Shown here in pieces: positions 38,901 through 47,520 of a stretch of DNA of 64,000 bases (positions are counted from its first letter, which is position 1; each line of letters starts with the position of its first letter). A model generated the notes under the pieces. It was given only the letters and a program-made list of their open reading frames with translations. It did no database searches and was not told the origin of the DNA. This DNA comes from JALOAT01 sp041685115 (GTDB taxonomy: Bacteria; Pseudomonadota; Gammaproteobacteria; Thiohalomonadales; Thiohalomonadaceae), in NCBI GenBank assembly GCA_041685115.1, contig JAWLGK010000016.1:24100-88099 (forward strand), given 5' to 3'. A program made the translations under genes and the position numbers.

Positions 38901-40157
38901 TCAGGCGCGACGGAAACCTTCGCCGCGACGCTGGTTGTAGCCGCCGCGATTGCCTTGCGGGCGATCCGAGAAACGTCGGCCGTTGGGACGTGGACCGGAA
39001 GGACGACGATGGGTCGGCTCCAGGCGCGGCTCCAATCCCGGGATGACGGCGTATTCCAGACGTCCGCCCGTAAGCCGCTCGATACGGCCGAGCTTCGGAC
39101 GATCGGCGGGACCCACGAAGGTAATGGCCGTGCCGCTCGCACTGCCTCGGCCGGTGCGGCCGATGCGGTGGATGTAGTCCTCGGCCACCATGGGCAGGTC
39201 GAAGTTGATCACGTGGCTGATGCCCGCGATGTCGAGGCCGCGCGCCGCCACGTCAGTGGCGACCAGCAGGCGCACCTCGCGCCGGCGCATGCGATCCACC
39301 GTGCGCTTGCGATCGCGCTGGCCCATGTCACCGTGCAGGGCCACGCAGGCATGGCCCTGCTCGCTCAGGGTCTGCGCCAGGGTCTCGGCGCCGGCCTTGG
39401 TGGCGGTGAACACCACGGCCTGATCCAGCTCTTCGGCGGCAATGATGTGCGACAGCAGGGCGTGCTTGTGCGCGAGGTCGTCGGCCCGGTGGGCGCGCTG
39501 GGTGATGCGCTCATGACGCATGGCGGCGGCCGCCAGTTGCAGGCGCGCCGGGTCCTTCAGCAGTTCGTTGGCGACGGAAAGCACGGTGCCCTCCAGGGTG
39601 GCGGAGAACAGCGCGGTCTGGCGCGTGGCCGGCGTGGCGCTGGCGATGTGACGCACGTCGTCCAGAAAGCCCATGTCGAGCATGCGGTCGGCCTCGTCCA
39701 GCACGAGCATTTCCAGACGCGAGAAGTCGATACGCCCGCGTTCCATGTGGTCCATCAGGCGACCCGGCGTGGCCACCAGGATATCCACCGGACGCGACAG
39801 GGCGCGGATCTGCGGCGGATAGGGCACACCGCCCACCACGCTCACCGTGATGGGACGCGAGAACTTGCCGAACTCGCGGATGTTTTCTTCCACCTGGGTG
39901 GCCAGTTCGCGGGTCGGCGTGAGGACCAGCACACGGGGGCCGATGCCGCGCAGCGTGCTCGGCGTCAGCAGGCGCTGCAACGCAGGCAGCGTAAACGCGC
40001 CGGTCTTGCCGGTGCCGGTCTGTGCGGAGGCCATCAGGTCGCGGCCGTCGAGCAGCACAGGGATGGCCTGGCGCTGGATTTCAGTGGGTTCGGAGAAGCC
40101 CAGGGCTTCGATGGCGCGCAGCAGCGGCGCACCCAGATTCAGTGCAGAAAAAGACAA
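38901..40157 (-). CDS. rhlE: DEAD-box RNA helicase RhlE
   Basis: A 418-residue RNA helicase. Motifs: Q-motif LGFSEPTEIQRQAIP, I SAQTGTGKTGAF, Ia TPTRELATQ, Ib ATPGRLMDH, II DEAD, III SAT, V ATDVAARGLDIAG, VI HRIGRTGRG, then an Arg/Gly/Pro-rich tail. The best start is a TTG at 40157, giving MSFSALNLGAPLLRAIEALG like other RhlE proteins, with GAGG upstream; a more distant TTG at 40196 would add thirteen atypical residues. RhlE acts in ribosome maturation and RNA decay. Confidence 0.92.
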   Translation of the reverse strand: MSFSALNLGAPLLRAIEALGFSEPTEIQRQAIPVLLDGRDLMASAQTGTGKTGAFTLPALQRLLTPSTLRGIGPRVLVLTPTRELATQVEENIREFGKFSRPITVSVVGGVPYPPQIRALSRPVDILVATPGRLMDHMERGRIDFSRLEMLVLDEADRMLDMGFLDDVRHIASATPATRQTALFSATLEGTVLSVANELLKDPARLQLAAAAMRHERITQRAHRADDLAHKHALLSHIIAAEELDQAVVFTATKAGAETLAQTLSEQGHACVALHGDMGQRDRKRTVDRMRRREVRLLVATDVAARGLDIAGISHVINFDLPMVAEDYIHRIGRTGRGSASGTAITFVGPADRPKLGRIERLTGGRLEYAVIPGLEPRLEPTHRRPSGPRPNGRRFSDRPQGNRGGYNQRRGEGFRRA

Positions 40158-40517
40158 AAAGAAGTCCTCGCCGCACCCTGCCACAGGGGCGGACAAATGT
40201 GATGAAACGATAGAGAACCGAAGAGGCGAGACTGCGGTGGCGTGCCAAGGCCCGGTTCGTTGCGCCTGTGTGGCGCTTACGTCGCTAACCGGAAAACCGC
40301 ACGCGATGTGGGGAGGGAGGTCAGGAACGTAGGTCCCCGGAGGTCGGGGAGGCGCGCAGTGTACTCGGGAAGCGCCGGCCGGGCAAACGATTCCTTTACA
40401 TCACCATCGCGCGATTCCCGACGGCCTGCGAATTTCATTACCTTCTGTTTGCATGGGGTACGGGTGCGGCTACGGTATTCGTTGCGGGCGGCACGGCCTC
40501 GCTCGCAAGGGGATGTC
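40158..40517. other. Divergent intergenic region, no gene seen
   Basis: 360 bases between rhlE (-) and the AsmA-like gene (+). It must contain the promoters of both. I see no clear promoter pair, repeat or RNA motif. Confidence 0.6.
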
Positions 40518-41324
40518 GTGAAAAAACTGCTCGTCGCCGTGCTGCTGCTCGTCATTCTCGTGCCCCTCGTCCTGTGGCTGTCGCTGGACTGGATCGCCAA
40601 GCGGGCCATCGAGCAAGGCACCACCTACGCCACCGGTGAACCCGCCCGGCTGGGCAACGTGCGCCTCGGGGTGTTCTCGGGCGAAGTCGCACTCCGTGAC
40701 CTGCGCGTCGCCAATCCCGAGGGCTATCAGGCCGAGCAGTTTTTCGTGCTGGACGCGCTGGATTTTGCGGTGCATCCGCGCTCGCTACTCGGCAAGGTGG
40801 TGCGGGTTCCGCGCCTATCCATCAACGGCGCGCAGGTAAATCTCGAACGCCAGGGGACGGGCAGCAACGCCGCGGAAATCCTCGACAACATCCGTCGTCT
40901 CGGTGGCGCGGAGGAGAAGCAGCGTGCCAAGGGACAAAAGCGATTCATCGTGGATGAACTGCGCATCGACGGCGTGCAGGCCGAGGCGCTGTTCGCCCCG
41001 GCCTTGGGGGAGCGTGGGCGCAGCCGTGTGCAGGTGCCGACCATTGAGCTGAGCGATGTCGGTGCCGAATCGGGCGGCGTCACCGCCGCACAGCTGGCGG
41101 GCATCGTGGCGCGCGCAGTGCTCGATCAGGTGGTAAACAGTGGCGCACTGCCCGCCGAGTTCCAGGCGCAGCTGGGTGATGCACTCGGCGCGGTGCAGGA
41201 CCTGGAAGGACGCGTCCGCGAGGAGACGCAGCAACAACGGGAACGGCTTCAGGAGAAGGCCGAGCGCGCCGTGGAAGAACAGCGCAAACGCCTGCTCGAA
41301 GAGGGCCAACGGCTGTTCGACTGA
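40518..41324 (+). CDS. AsmA-like membrane-anchored protein
   Basis: 268 residues starting at GTG with AAGGGGA upstream. A single N-terminal membrane helix (MKKLLVAVLLLVILVPLVLWLSL) is followed by an AsmA-type beta-rich region (GNVRLGVFSGEVALRDLRVANPEGY, VPRLSINGAQVNLER) and a charged C-terminal coiled coil from about 215 (VQDLEGRVREETQQQRERLQ onward). AsmA-like proteins are thought to be involved in lipid transport or outer-membrane assembly. It is short for the family and lacks the large C-terminal AsmA domain. Confidence 0.75.
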   Translation: MKKLLVAVLLLVILVPLVLWLSLDWIAKRAIEQGTTYATGEPARLGNVRLGVFSGEVALRDLRVANPEGYQAEQFFVLDALDFAVHPRSLLGKVVRVPRLSINGAQVNLERQGTGSNAAEILDNIRRLGGAEEKQRAKGQKRFIVDELRIDGVQAEALFAPALGERGRSRVQVPTIELSDVGAESGGVTAAQLAGIVARAVLDQVVNSGALPAEFQAQLGDALGAVQDLEGRVREETQQQRERLQEKAERAVEEQRKRLLEEGQRLFD

Positions 41325-41372
41325 CCTTCCTGCGCGGAAGAAAAAAAATGGCCCAATGCGGAGGTGCTGGGA

Positions 41373-41400
41373 ATGGACCCCGGCTTTCGCCGGGGTGACG
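41373..41400. repeat. Dispersed repeat family C
   Basis: TGGACCCCGGCTTTCG and CCGGGGTGACG in the convergent gap between the AsmA-like gene and ychJ. Confidence 0.8.
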
Positions 41401-41445
41401 GGAAGGGAACGGATCAGCCCCTCGCCCTTCCGGCGCAAGCCGGCC

Positions 41446-41913
41446 TCATGCGCCGCAGCAGCGCTTGAACTTGCGTCCGCTGCCGCAAGGACACGGGTCG
41501 TTGCGCCCGGCCTTGTGCGTGGCCCCGGTCCTCACCTCGCCGTCCAGGTAGTACCACCGCCCGGCTTCGCGCACGAAGCGGCTCACCTCGTGCAACACGC
41601 CGAGGCGCACGCCGTCGCGATAATGGGCCATGAACTCGACCATACCCGCCTCATCGTCCACTTGCCCCGCCGTGGTGGCACAGACCTCCAACCGCAGCCA
41701 GACAGGACCGTCGCCGGGTTCGATGTCCACAGGGCGGGTCGAGGGATGCCAACTAGCGCGCAGGAAGGCGGCATCGCCGAGCGCGTAGGCGGTGTAGCGC
41801 GCCCGCATGAGCTGCTCGGCCACGGGTGCGGGGGTGCCGGCCAGCCAGGGGCCGCAACAGGCGGCCAGGGCGGCGCCGCTGCCACAGGGACAAGGTGAAG
41901 AAGGGTCGGACAT
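41446..41913 (-). CDS. ychJ: YchJ family protein with two SEC-C metal-binding motifs
   Basis: 155 residues. SEC-C zinc motifs sit at both ends: CPCGSGAALAACCG at about 8-21 and NDPCPCGSGRKFKRCCG at the C-terminus. The middle (LMRARYTAYALGDAAFLRASWH, MVEFMAHY, HEVSRFVREAGRWYYLDG) is the NTF2-like YchJ domain. Function is unknown. The ATG at 41913 gives MSDPSSPCPCG. It follows the DUF4126 gene by 44 bases on the same strand. Confidence 0.9.
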   Translation of the reverse strand: MSDPSSPCPCGSGAALAACCGPWLAGTPAPVAEQLMRARYTAYALGDAAFLRASWHPSTRPVDIEPGDGPVWLRLEVCATTAGQVDDEAGMVEFMAHYRDGVRLGVLHEVSRFVREAGRWYYLDGEVRTGATHKAGRNDPCPCGSGRKFKRCCGA

Positions 41914-41957
41914 GGGCCCACCGGTATTCGGGAGTGCCCCATGATACTCAACGCCAC

Positions 41958-42437
41958 TCACAACTTGCGCAGCAGGCGCGTGGCGGCGGCGATGGCCGCG
42001 GCGTCCTCGGCCGTGCCGACGATGGCGTCCGGCAGGCCGGTGCCCGTGGCGATGCGCCGCCGTACGCGCACGAACAGGAACGCACCCACGATGGCGCCGG
42101 CCGCGGCCACCAGACCGACCGGCGCCAGATGCAGGGAGTGGCGCATGGCGATGGGGGCGGCGCTCAATGCCCCGGCGACGGCCCGCATGGCCAGGGCCGC
42201 CGTACGGGTGCGCGGCGGCACGCCCGGCAGCTTGTCGATGATCTCCTCACCGATGGCGAGCGCGGAAAGCACCGAGGCGGTCCGCGGTGACGCCAGCACG
42301 CGCTCCACGGCGCCGGCATCGCCCGGCACCGGCTGCTGCGACAGCGTGCGGCTCACCACGGCCGGCGCCACCAGGCTGCGCATGCCAGCGACCACACCCA
42401 CACCCAAGGCCACGCCCAACCAGAGAAACGGATGCAT
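41958..42437 (-). CDS. DUF4126 family membrane protein
   Basis: 159 residues, hydrophobic and alanine-rich, with about four membrane segments. GVVAGMRSLVAPAVVSR near the N-terminus and PDAIVGTAEDAAAIAAA at the C-terminus match the DUF4126 family. Function unknown. It lies between the YqaA-like gene and ychJ in a same-strand row. Confidence 0.75.
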   Translation of the reverse strand: MHPFLWLGVALGVGVVAGMRSLVAPAVVSRTLSQQPVPGDAGAVERVLASPRTASVLSALAIGEEIIDKLPGVPPRTRTAALAMRAVAGALSAAPIAMRHSLHLAPVGLVAAAGAIVGAFLFVRVRRRIATGTGLPDAIVGTAEDAAAIAAATRLLRKL

Positions 42438-42489
42438 GGGCAGGTTCCGATAAGGCGTTCTTCGAAAAGATTAGCCCTCGGCAGGAACG

Positions 42490-42912
42490 CTACATGCCGG
42501 CGGCAGGGATCAGCGCGGCGTAGCGCAGCCCTTTGCCGAGGGCGATGAAGATGAATGCAGCGGTCCAGGGCAGGCGCAGCCAGCCCGCGGCCACGCACAG
42601 CGGGTCGCCCAGCACGGGCAACCACGACAACAGCAACACCGGCGCGCCGAAGCACCGCACCCGTTCGACCGCCTTGCGGTGCGCCGGCTTGGCGAGTGCC
42701 TGCGCCGGATAGCGCCGCGCGATGAGCGCACCGATTGCGAGCGAGGTCAGGCCGCCCAGCGCGTTGCCCGCCGTGGCCGTCAGCAGCAGCGGCAGCGGGG
42801 CGTGCCCGCCGTGCCACAACAGCGCCACGAACAACGCCTCCGATCCACCCGGCAGCAGCGTGGAGGAGACGAAGGCGCTGGTAAAAAGCAGGCCGAGGCC
42901 AATCTCGTTCAT
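42490..42912 (-). CDS. YqaA-type (VTT/DedA-like) membrane protein
   Basis: 140 residues, short like YqaA. Membrane segments include GLGLLFTSAFVSSTLLPGGSEALFVALL, ATAGNALGGLTSLAIGALI and PWTAAFIFIALGKGLRYAAL. The G-N-x-x-G and VLGDPLCVAAGWLR segments match the VTT domain of the DedA superfamily. Roles in lipid scrambling are known for relatives, not shown here. The ATG at 42912 is preferred to an in-frame start at 42999. Confidence 0.82.
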   Translation of the reverse strand: MNEIGLGLLFTSAFVSSTLLPGGSEALFVALLWHGGHAPLPLLLTATAGNALGGLTSLAIGALIARRYPAQALAKPAHRKAVERVRCFGAPVLLLSWLPVLGDPLCVAAGWLRLPWTAAFIFIALGKGLRYAALIPAAGM

Positions 42913-43067
42913 GGCTATCGCCAGCCCTGCAATCACTGGGGGATTTTCCGATACGGGTGAGCGTCGGCACAGTGTACCGGGCTTGAAGGGCGAGCTCACG
43001 GGCCGCGGCGCTTGCCTCGTGCCCGCCCGCGGAGGATCATGCGCGCGCCCCTCGAAGGAACGTACTG

Positions 43068-44067
43068 ATGGACGGCCATCATTCCGAAGCCGGTGCGCGG
43101 GCGCAGCTCCGCCGGTTGCTCGCGCTGGCGCGGGACAATGAAGAGAAACTGCAGCGCTTCAATGAGCAGGAGCTGCAGCTCATCGCGACCACCTCGCTGC
43201 ATGAGGTGCTGGCGCGTATCGTGCTCGATTTCCCCTCCGCCTTCGCCCTCGAGCATGTCAGCCTGGTGCTCGCCGACCCGCGCCAGGAACTGCCGCAGCT
43301 ACTGGAGGCCTGTGACCTCCCGCCGCACATCGCCCAACAGGTGCTGCTGCTCGACGCCGCACGCCTCGATGCGCTCGGGCTGGTGCGCCGCGCGCCGTTG
43401 CTGGGGCGCTTCGGCCCCCGTTACGCGCCGTTGTTCCCCTCACACCCCCCACCGGTTTCCGTCGCGCTGCTGCCCCTGTGGCGCGGCGACGAATGCATCG
43501 GCAGCCTGAACTTCGGCAGCGCGGATCCCAAGCGCTATACGCCGGACAGTCGCACGGACTTCCTCGCGCGGCTGGCCGCCGTGGTGGCCATTTGCATCGA
43601 GAACGGCGCGAATCACGAACGCGTGCGCCTGCTGAGCTTCACCGACCCGCTCACGGGCGCGAGCAACCGCCGCTATCTGGACCAACGCCTTGACGAGGCG
43701 GTGGCGTGTGCGGCGCGAACGGCATCACCGCTGGCCTGCATGTTCCTCGACGTGGACCACTTCAAACGCTTCAACGACACCTACGGCCACGCGGCAGGCG
43801 ACACGGTGCTGCGCGAGGCCGCGCGGCGCATGCGCGCCGAGCTGCGTCGCAGCGACGTGCTGTGCCGCTACGGCGGCGAGGAATTCGTGGCCTTGCTGCC
43901 GGGCGCCGACGGTGAGCGCGCCAAGGAGATCGCCGAGCGCATCCGTGCGGCGATCGGCGACGTGCCGTTCATGCTGGAAGGCGGCCGCCGCCCGCCTGCT
44001 GCACACCGCCGATCAGGCCGTTTATGCCGCGAAGGCCGCCGGCCGTAACCGGGTCGTGAGGGACTGA
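43068..44067 (+). pseudogene. GGDEF diguanylate cyclase with C-terminal deletion and frameshift
   Basis: The N-terminal 170 residues resemble DUF484/GAF (LARDNEEKLQRFNEQELQLIATTSLHEVLARI). A GGDEF domain follows with FTDPLTGASNRRYLD, FLDVDHFKRFNDTYGHAAGD, an RxxD I-site (R260-D263) and GGEEF at 269-273. The frame then goes wrong after FMLEGG at about 43983. The original frame ends in GGRRPPAAHRR at 44048, while the expected C-terminus ARLLHTADQAVYAAK and GRNRV continues in the next frame to a TGA at 44065-44067. The V-T-x-S-x-G strand normally between these parts is missing. Either the gene is dead or the GC-rich site was misread. Confidence 0.8.
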
Positions 44068-44085
44068 GCGAGTGCGCACCAGCGA

Positions 44086-44106
44086 CCTGCGGCGATGTGC
44101 CGCAGG
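44086..44106. terminator. Hairpin in a convergent gap
   Basis: CCTGCGGC and GCCGCAGG, perfect 8-bp stem with a 5-base loop, between the GGDEF and YihY stop codons. No T-run, so weak support. Confidence 0.35.
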
Positions 44107-44120
44107 CCGCCGCCATGCGC

Positions 44121-45464
44121 TCAGCGCAACGGGCGTTCGCCCGGACCTTCGGGCCGCCGCCCTTTCACCCCGGTCCGCGCCAGGGCCGCTCCCACCGCCA
44201 TTCCGAGCGCACCCACCAGCAGCGGGCGTTCCTGGCGCAGGTAGTCGTAGGTCCCGCGTCCGGGCCTTGTCGCGGCGGGTGACGCACGACCTTCGCGTAC
44301 CGCGCCGATCACCGTGTCGGCGGCACCACGCGGCGACAGCCGTGCGCCGAGGCTGCCGACGGTATCGCGGAACGCCGCACGCGCCCGATCGGCATCCGCC
44401 GCAAGCGCATCGATCTCGGGACGCCGCGCGCCCTTGCCGGTCGTGCGTGCCGCGCGCGCGGGATGTTCCTCGGCGGGCGATGGCCGCCGGCGTGGCGCCT
44501 CGCCGGCCGGCTCACGCTCGCCAGCCGCCGTGTCGGCCATGGCCGCCCGGCGCGCGCCCATGGGCACGGCCTCGCCCGTGGTGGTGTCACGCTCGGTCTG
44601 ATGTTCCATCTCGGCGTTCATCTCGGCGCCGATCAGGATCACGAAGGCCGAGATGTAGAACCACATGAGCAGGATCACGATGGCGGCGAGGGAGCCGTAG
44701 GTTTCGTTATACGAACCGAAGTTGGCGACGTAGAACGAGAACAGCCCGGAGGCGATGAGCCACAACACCGTAGCCGCGACCGCGCCCCAGCTCACCCAGC
44801 GAAAACGCGGCGCCGCCCGGCTCGGTCCGTAGCGGTAAAAGAGCGCCAGCCCCGCCATCAGCGCCAGCGCGAGCACCGGCCAACGCGCCCAGGAAATCAC
44901 CGTCGCGATGGTGTCCGGCAGGCCGAGCGCGCCGACCAACGCCGGGAAGGCCACCACCAGCACGGCGGCGAGAATCAGGCCGACGATGGCCCCCACCGTC
45001 AGCAACAGCGCCACGGCGTTGAGGCGCAGGAAGCCGCGGGACTCTTCCTCTTCGTAAGCGATGTTAAGCGCCTCCATGAGCGCCTTGGTGCCCTTGGTGG
45101 TGCTCCAGATGGCGAGCAGCAGGCTGATGATCGCGCTGAGCCCCAGGGCGGCGCCCGAGGCCGAGGCGATGGACGACATCTGCCGGCTGACGATGTCCAC
45201 CACTTCGGTGGGCAGCATGCCGCGCATGCCTTGCACCGCCTGTTGGATGTCCGCGGGATTGGCGACCATACCGTAGATGGACACGATGGCGGCGATCGCC
45301 GGGAACAGGGCGAGAAACGCGTAAAACGCCACCCCCGCCGCCACCATGGACAGGCGGTCCTTCTTCACCTCGCCGGCGGTGCGCTTGCCCACATCACGCC
45401 ACGCCCGTCCGCGAAACTCGGTCGGCTTCTCGGCATGCCGGCCTGCCGCAGTCTTGTCTGCCAT
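44121..45464 (-). CDS. YihY/BrkB family membrane protein with DUF3618-like tail
   Basis: 447 residues. Residues about 25-290 are the YihY/BrkB fold with six membrane helices: DRLSMVAAGVAFYAFLALFP, AIISLLLAIWSTTKGTKALM, and TYGSLAAIVILLMWFYISAF. A Pro/Arg/Ala linker is followed by a C-terminal segment with DTVGSLGARLSPRGAADTV, a gap, then YDYLRQERPLLVGALGMAVG and a hydrophobic end, resembling DUF3618 modules usually seen in other proteins. YihY is not RNase BN; its function is unknown. The start is 16 bases upstream of a purine-rich GGGAGG. Confidence 0.85.
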   Translation of the reverse strand: MADKTAAGRHAEKPTEFRGRAWRDVGKRTAGEVKKDRLSMVAAGVAFYAFLALFPAIAAIVSIYGMVANPADIQQAVQGMRGMLPTEVVDIVSRQMSSIASASGAALGLSAIISLLLAIWSTTKGTKALMEALNIAYEEEESRGFLRLNAVALLLTVGAIVGLILAAVLVVAFPALVGALGLPDTIATVISWARWPVLALALMAGLALFYRYGPSRAAPRFRWVSWGAVAATVLWLIASGLFSFYVANFGSYNETYGSLAAIVILLMWFYISAFVILIGAEMNAEMEHQTERDTTTGEAVPMGARRAAMADTAAGEREPAGEAPRRRPSPAEEHPARAARTTGKGARRPEIDALAADADRARAAFRDTVGSLGARLSPRGAADTVIGAVREGRASPAATRPGRGTYDYLRQERPLLVGALGMAVGAALARTGVKGRRPEGPGERPLR

Positions 45465-45737
45465 GGGAGTCCTCCCTTTGCACGGCGCTTATAGTGCAAA
45501 GGTAGGTCATCACGACCGGCGAGAGGCGGAGCTCGACGACCGTTCTCCGCGGCGACGTGGCCGCAGCGTCAAATGGGCGTGGGAAAACTGGACGCTCACG
45601 CAAGGCGTGAGCCCGGCCTGGCAGATGCCGCGGCGCGGTCGATGACTATCTTCGCAGCCGGCCTTGGGTTTGCCGCAGGGTTTATGAATGAACGGGTGAT
45701 TTGCAGCGCGCACCGGGCTTCTACCTTTTGCGGTGAG

Positions 45738-45840
45738 GGCTGCGAAAAGCAAACCCATCGAAAGATGAGGGCGCAAAGCCTCCGGCCTAAAGGGCGGTGT
45801 CCTTCGGGGCATTTCTCCCAGGGTAGCGGGGTTGCCAGCC
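45738..45840 (+). ncRNA. Cyclic di-GMP-I (GEMM-I) riboswitch without a downstream gene
   Basis: The sequence contains the core of the class: GCAAACC, a P2 stem-loop closed by a GAAA tetraloop (CCCATC-GAAA-GATGAGG), GCGCAAAGCCTCCGGCC then TAAA, a P3 arm, and GGGTAGCGGGGTTGCC. P1 closes as GGCTG (45738-45742) with CAGCC (45836-45840). The layout matches the Vibrio Vc2 aptamer. A terminator follows after 7 bases. The next gene downstream is on the opposite strand and convergent, so no coding sequence is under its control here. A promoter is not obvious. Confidence 0.9.
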
Positions 45841-45847
45841 ACTCTCT

Positions 45848-45880
45848 GCGGGGCGCACTCGGTGCGCCCCGCTTTCGTTT
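45848..45880 (+). terminator. Intrinsic terminator directly after the c-di-GMP riboswitch
   Basis: A perfect 11-bp stem GCGGGGCGCAC/GTGCGCCCCGC with loop TCG (45848-45872), followed by TTTCGTTT. It can serve as the riboswitch expression platform and as a terminator for the convergent helicase gene. Confidence 0.88.
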
Positions 45881-45927
45881 GCGTGGCCTCCCTCAGTAAC
45901 GATCGCCCCCACGATTCCCAGAAGGAA

Positions 45928-47298
45928 TCACGGCTGGCGCCGCGTACGGCCGCGCGGTGTCTGCGGGGCGCGGTTGCCGTTCACCTCGCCCGATTTGGCC
46001 GGACCACGGGTATTGCCGTTGGCAGCGCGCGGTTGGCCGGTTCGGCCGCGATTGCCGTCGCTCCTGCGCCCGGTCCCTGCCCCGTCGCGTTGGCCGTCGC
46101 GCCGACGCGGTGCATGGTTCGAGCGCGGGCGTGGCGGCCGACGATCCTCGTCCTCTGCCGGTGCATTGCTCGCGGTACCGGGTTCGAAACCGGCCAGCCG
46201 GGTCTGTGGCAGGGTGCGGCGGATGAGCCGCTCGATGGATTTCAGGTAATCGCGTTCGTCGGCGCACACCAGCGAGATCGCATGGCCCTCAGCGCCCGCG
46301 CGGCCGGTGCGGCCGATGCGGTGCACGTAGTCTTCCGGCACATTGGGCAGTTCGAAGTTGACCACGTGCGGCAGCTGATCGATATCGATGCCACGCGCGG
46401 CGATGTCCGTCGCCACCAACACGCGCACCGCGCCGCTCTTGAAGTCGGCCAGCGCGCGGGTGCGCGCACCCTGGCTCTTGTTACCGTGGATGGCGGCGCT
46501 GGTGAGGCCGTCCTTGCCGAGCTGTTCGGCGAGGCGGTTGGCGCCGTGTTTGGTGCGTGTGAACACCAGTACCTGGCGCCAGTCGTTGCTGCCGATGAGG
46601 TAGGACAGCAGCTCGCGCTTGCGCTTCTGATCCACCGCGTACACCTGCTGCTGCACGGTTTCGGCAGCGGTGTTGCGGCGCGCCACTTCCACGTATTCCG
46701 GATGGTGCAGGAACTGTTCGGCCAGCCTCTTGATGTCGTCGGAATAGGTCGCCGAGAACAACAGGTTCTGGCGGCGCTTGGGCAGCAGCGCGAGGATGCG
46801 GCGCAGGTCGTGGATGAAGCCCATGTCGAGCATGCGATCGGCCTCGTCCAGCACCAGGATCTCGATGCCGCTCAAGTCCATGGCCTTCTGTCCCGCGAGG
46901 TCCAGCAGGCGGCCCGGCGTGGCCACCAGGATGTCCACGCCCTGGCGGAGTTTTTCGATCTGCGGATTGATGCCGACGCCGCCGAACACCACCGCCGAGC
47001 GCAGCGGCAGGTGCTTGCCGTAGGTGCGCACGCTCTCCTCCACCTGGGCCGCCAGTTCGCGGGTGGGTGTGAGCACCAGGGCGCGCAGCTTGCGGCGCGG
47101 GCCGCCGTGCAGGCGTTGCAGCATGGGCAGGGTGAAACCGGCGGTCTTGCCAGTGCCGGTCTGGGCGCCGGCCAGCACGTCCTTGCCGGCGAGGACCAGG
47201 GGAATGGCCTGGGCCTGGATGGGCGTGGGCGTGGTGTAACCGTGCTCGGTCACCGCGCGCACGAGGTCGGGCGCGAGGCCAAGGGAGGCGAAAGACAT
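45928..47298 (-). CDS. DEAD-box RNA helicase, RhlE-like
   Basis: 456 residues, the third DEAD-box helicase of the window. Q-motif LGLAPDLVRAVTEHGYTTPTPIQ, I AGAQTGTGKTAGF, II DEAD, III SAT, V ATDIAARGIDIDQ, VI HRIGRTGRAG. The C-terminal about 90 residues are Arg/Gly/Asn-rich and disordered. It is distinct from the rhlE at 38901, with which it shares motifs but not detailed sequence. The ATG at 47298 follows GAGAGGA at good spacing. Its 3' end faces the riboswitch-terminator unit. Confidence 0.92.
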   Translation of the reverse strand: MSFASLGLAPDLVRAVTEHGYTTPTPIQAQAIPLVLAGKDVLAGAQTGTGKTAGFTLPMLQRLHGGPRRKLRALVLTPTRELAAQVEESVRTYGKHLPLRSAVVFGGVGINPQIEKLRQGVDILVATPGRLLDLAGQKAMDLSGIEILVLDEADRMLDMGFIHDLRRILALLPKRRQNLLFSATYSDDIKRLAEQFLHHPEYVEVARRNTAAETVQQQVYAVDQKRKRELLSYLIGSNDWRQVLVFTRTKHGANRLAEQLGKDGLTSAAIHGNKSQGARTRALADFKSGAVRVLVATDIAARGIDIDQLPHVVNFELPNVPEDYVHRIGRTGRAGAEGHAISLVCADERDYLKSIERLIRRTLPQTRLAGFEPGTASNAPAEDEDRRPPRPRSNHAPRRRDGQRDGAGTGRRSDGNRGRTGQPRAANGNTRGPAKSGEVNGNRAPQTPRGRTRRQP

Positions 47299-47520
47299 GG
47301 GAAATCCTCTCGGCGCGCCGCCATGGGCGTGCCGCAAAAGCAAAGGGATGGCGTGGAGTCGGAGGTCCGAAGCGCCGGTGTGGCGCAAACATCACCCACC
47401 GGAAGTACCGAGGAGGGAGAAACGCCCGCACCCGTGGGTGCGCGGCGACTGTACGCGAGCGTGCAGGCGGACGCAATCCTCAAGGCCGAAGAAGGAACGC
47501 AGAGGCGCAGAGGACACGGC

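Noticed and set aside
44121..45464. RNase BN annotation for the YihY protein
   Set aside because: The old name is a known mis-annotation of YihY-type membrane proteins; no nuclease motif is seen.
45573..45899. A plus-strand reading frame crossing the c-di-GMP riboswitch
   Set aside because: It runs through the structured aptamer and terminator, starts without a ribosome site and has no motif; the RNA structure explains the conservation.
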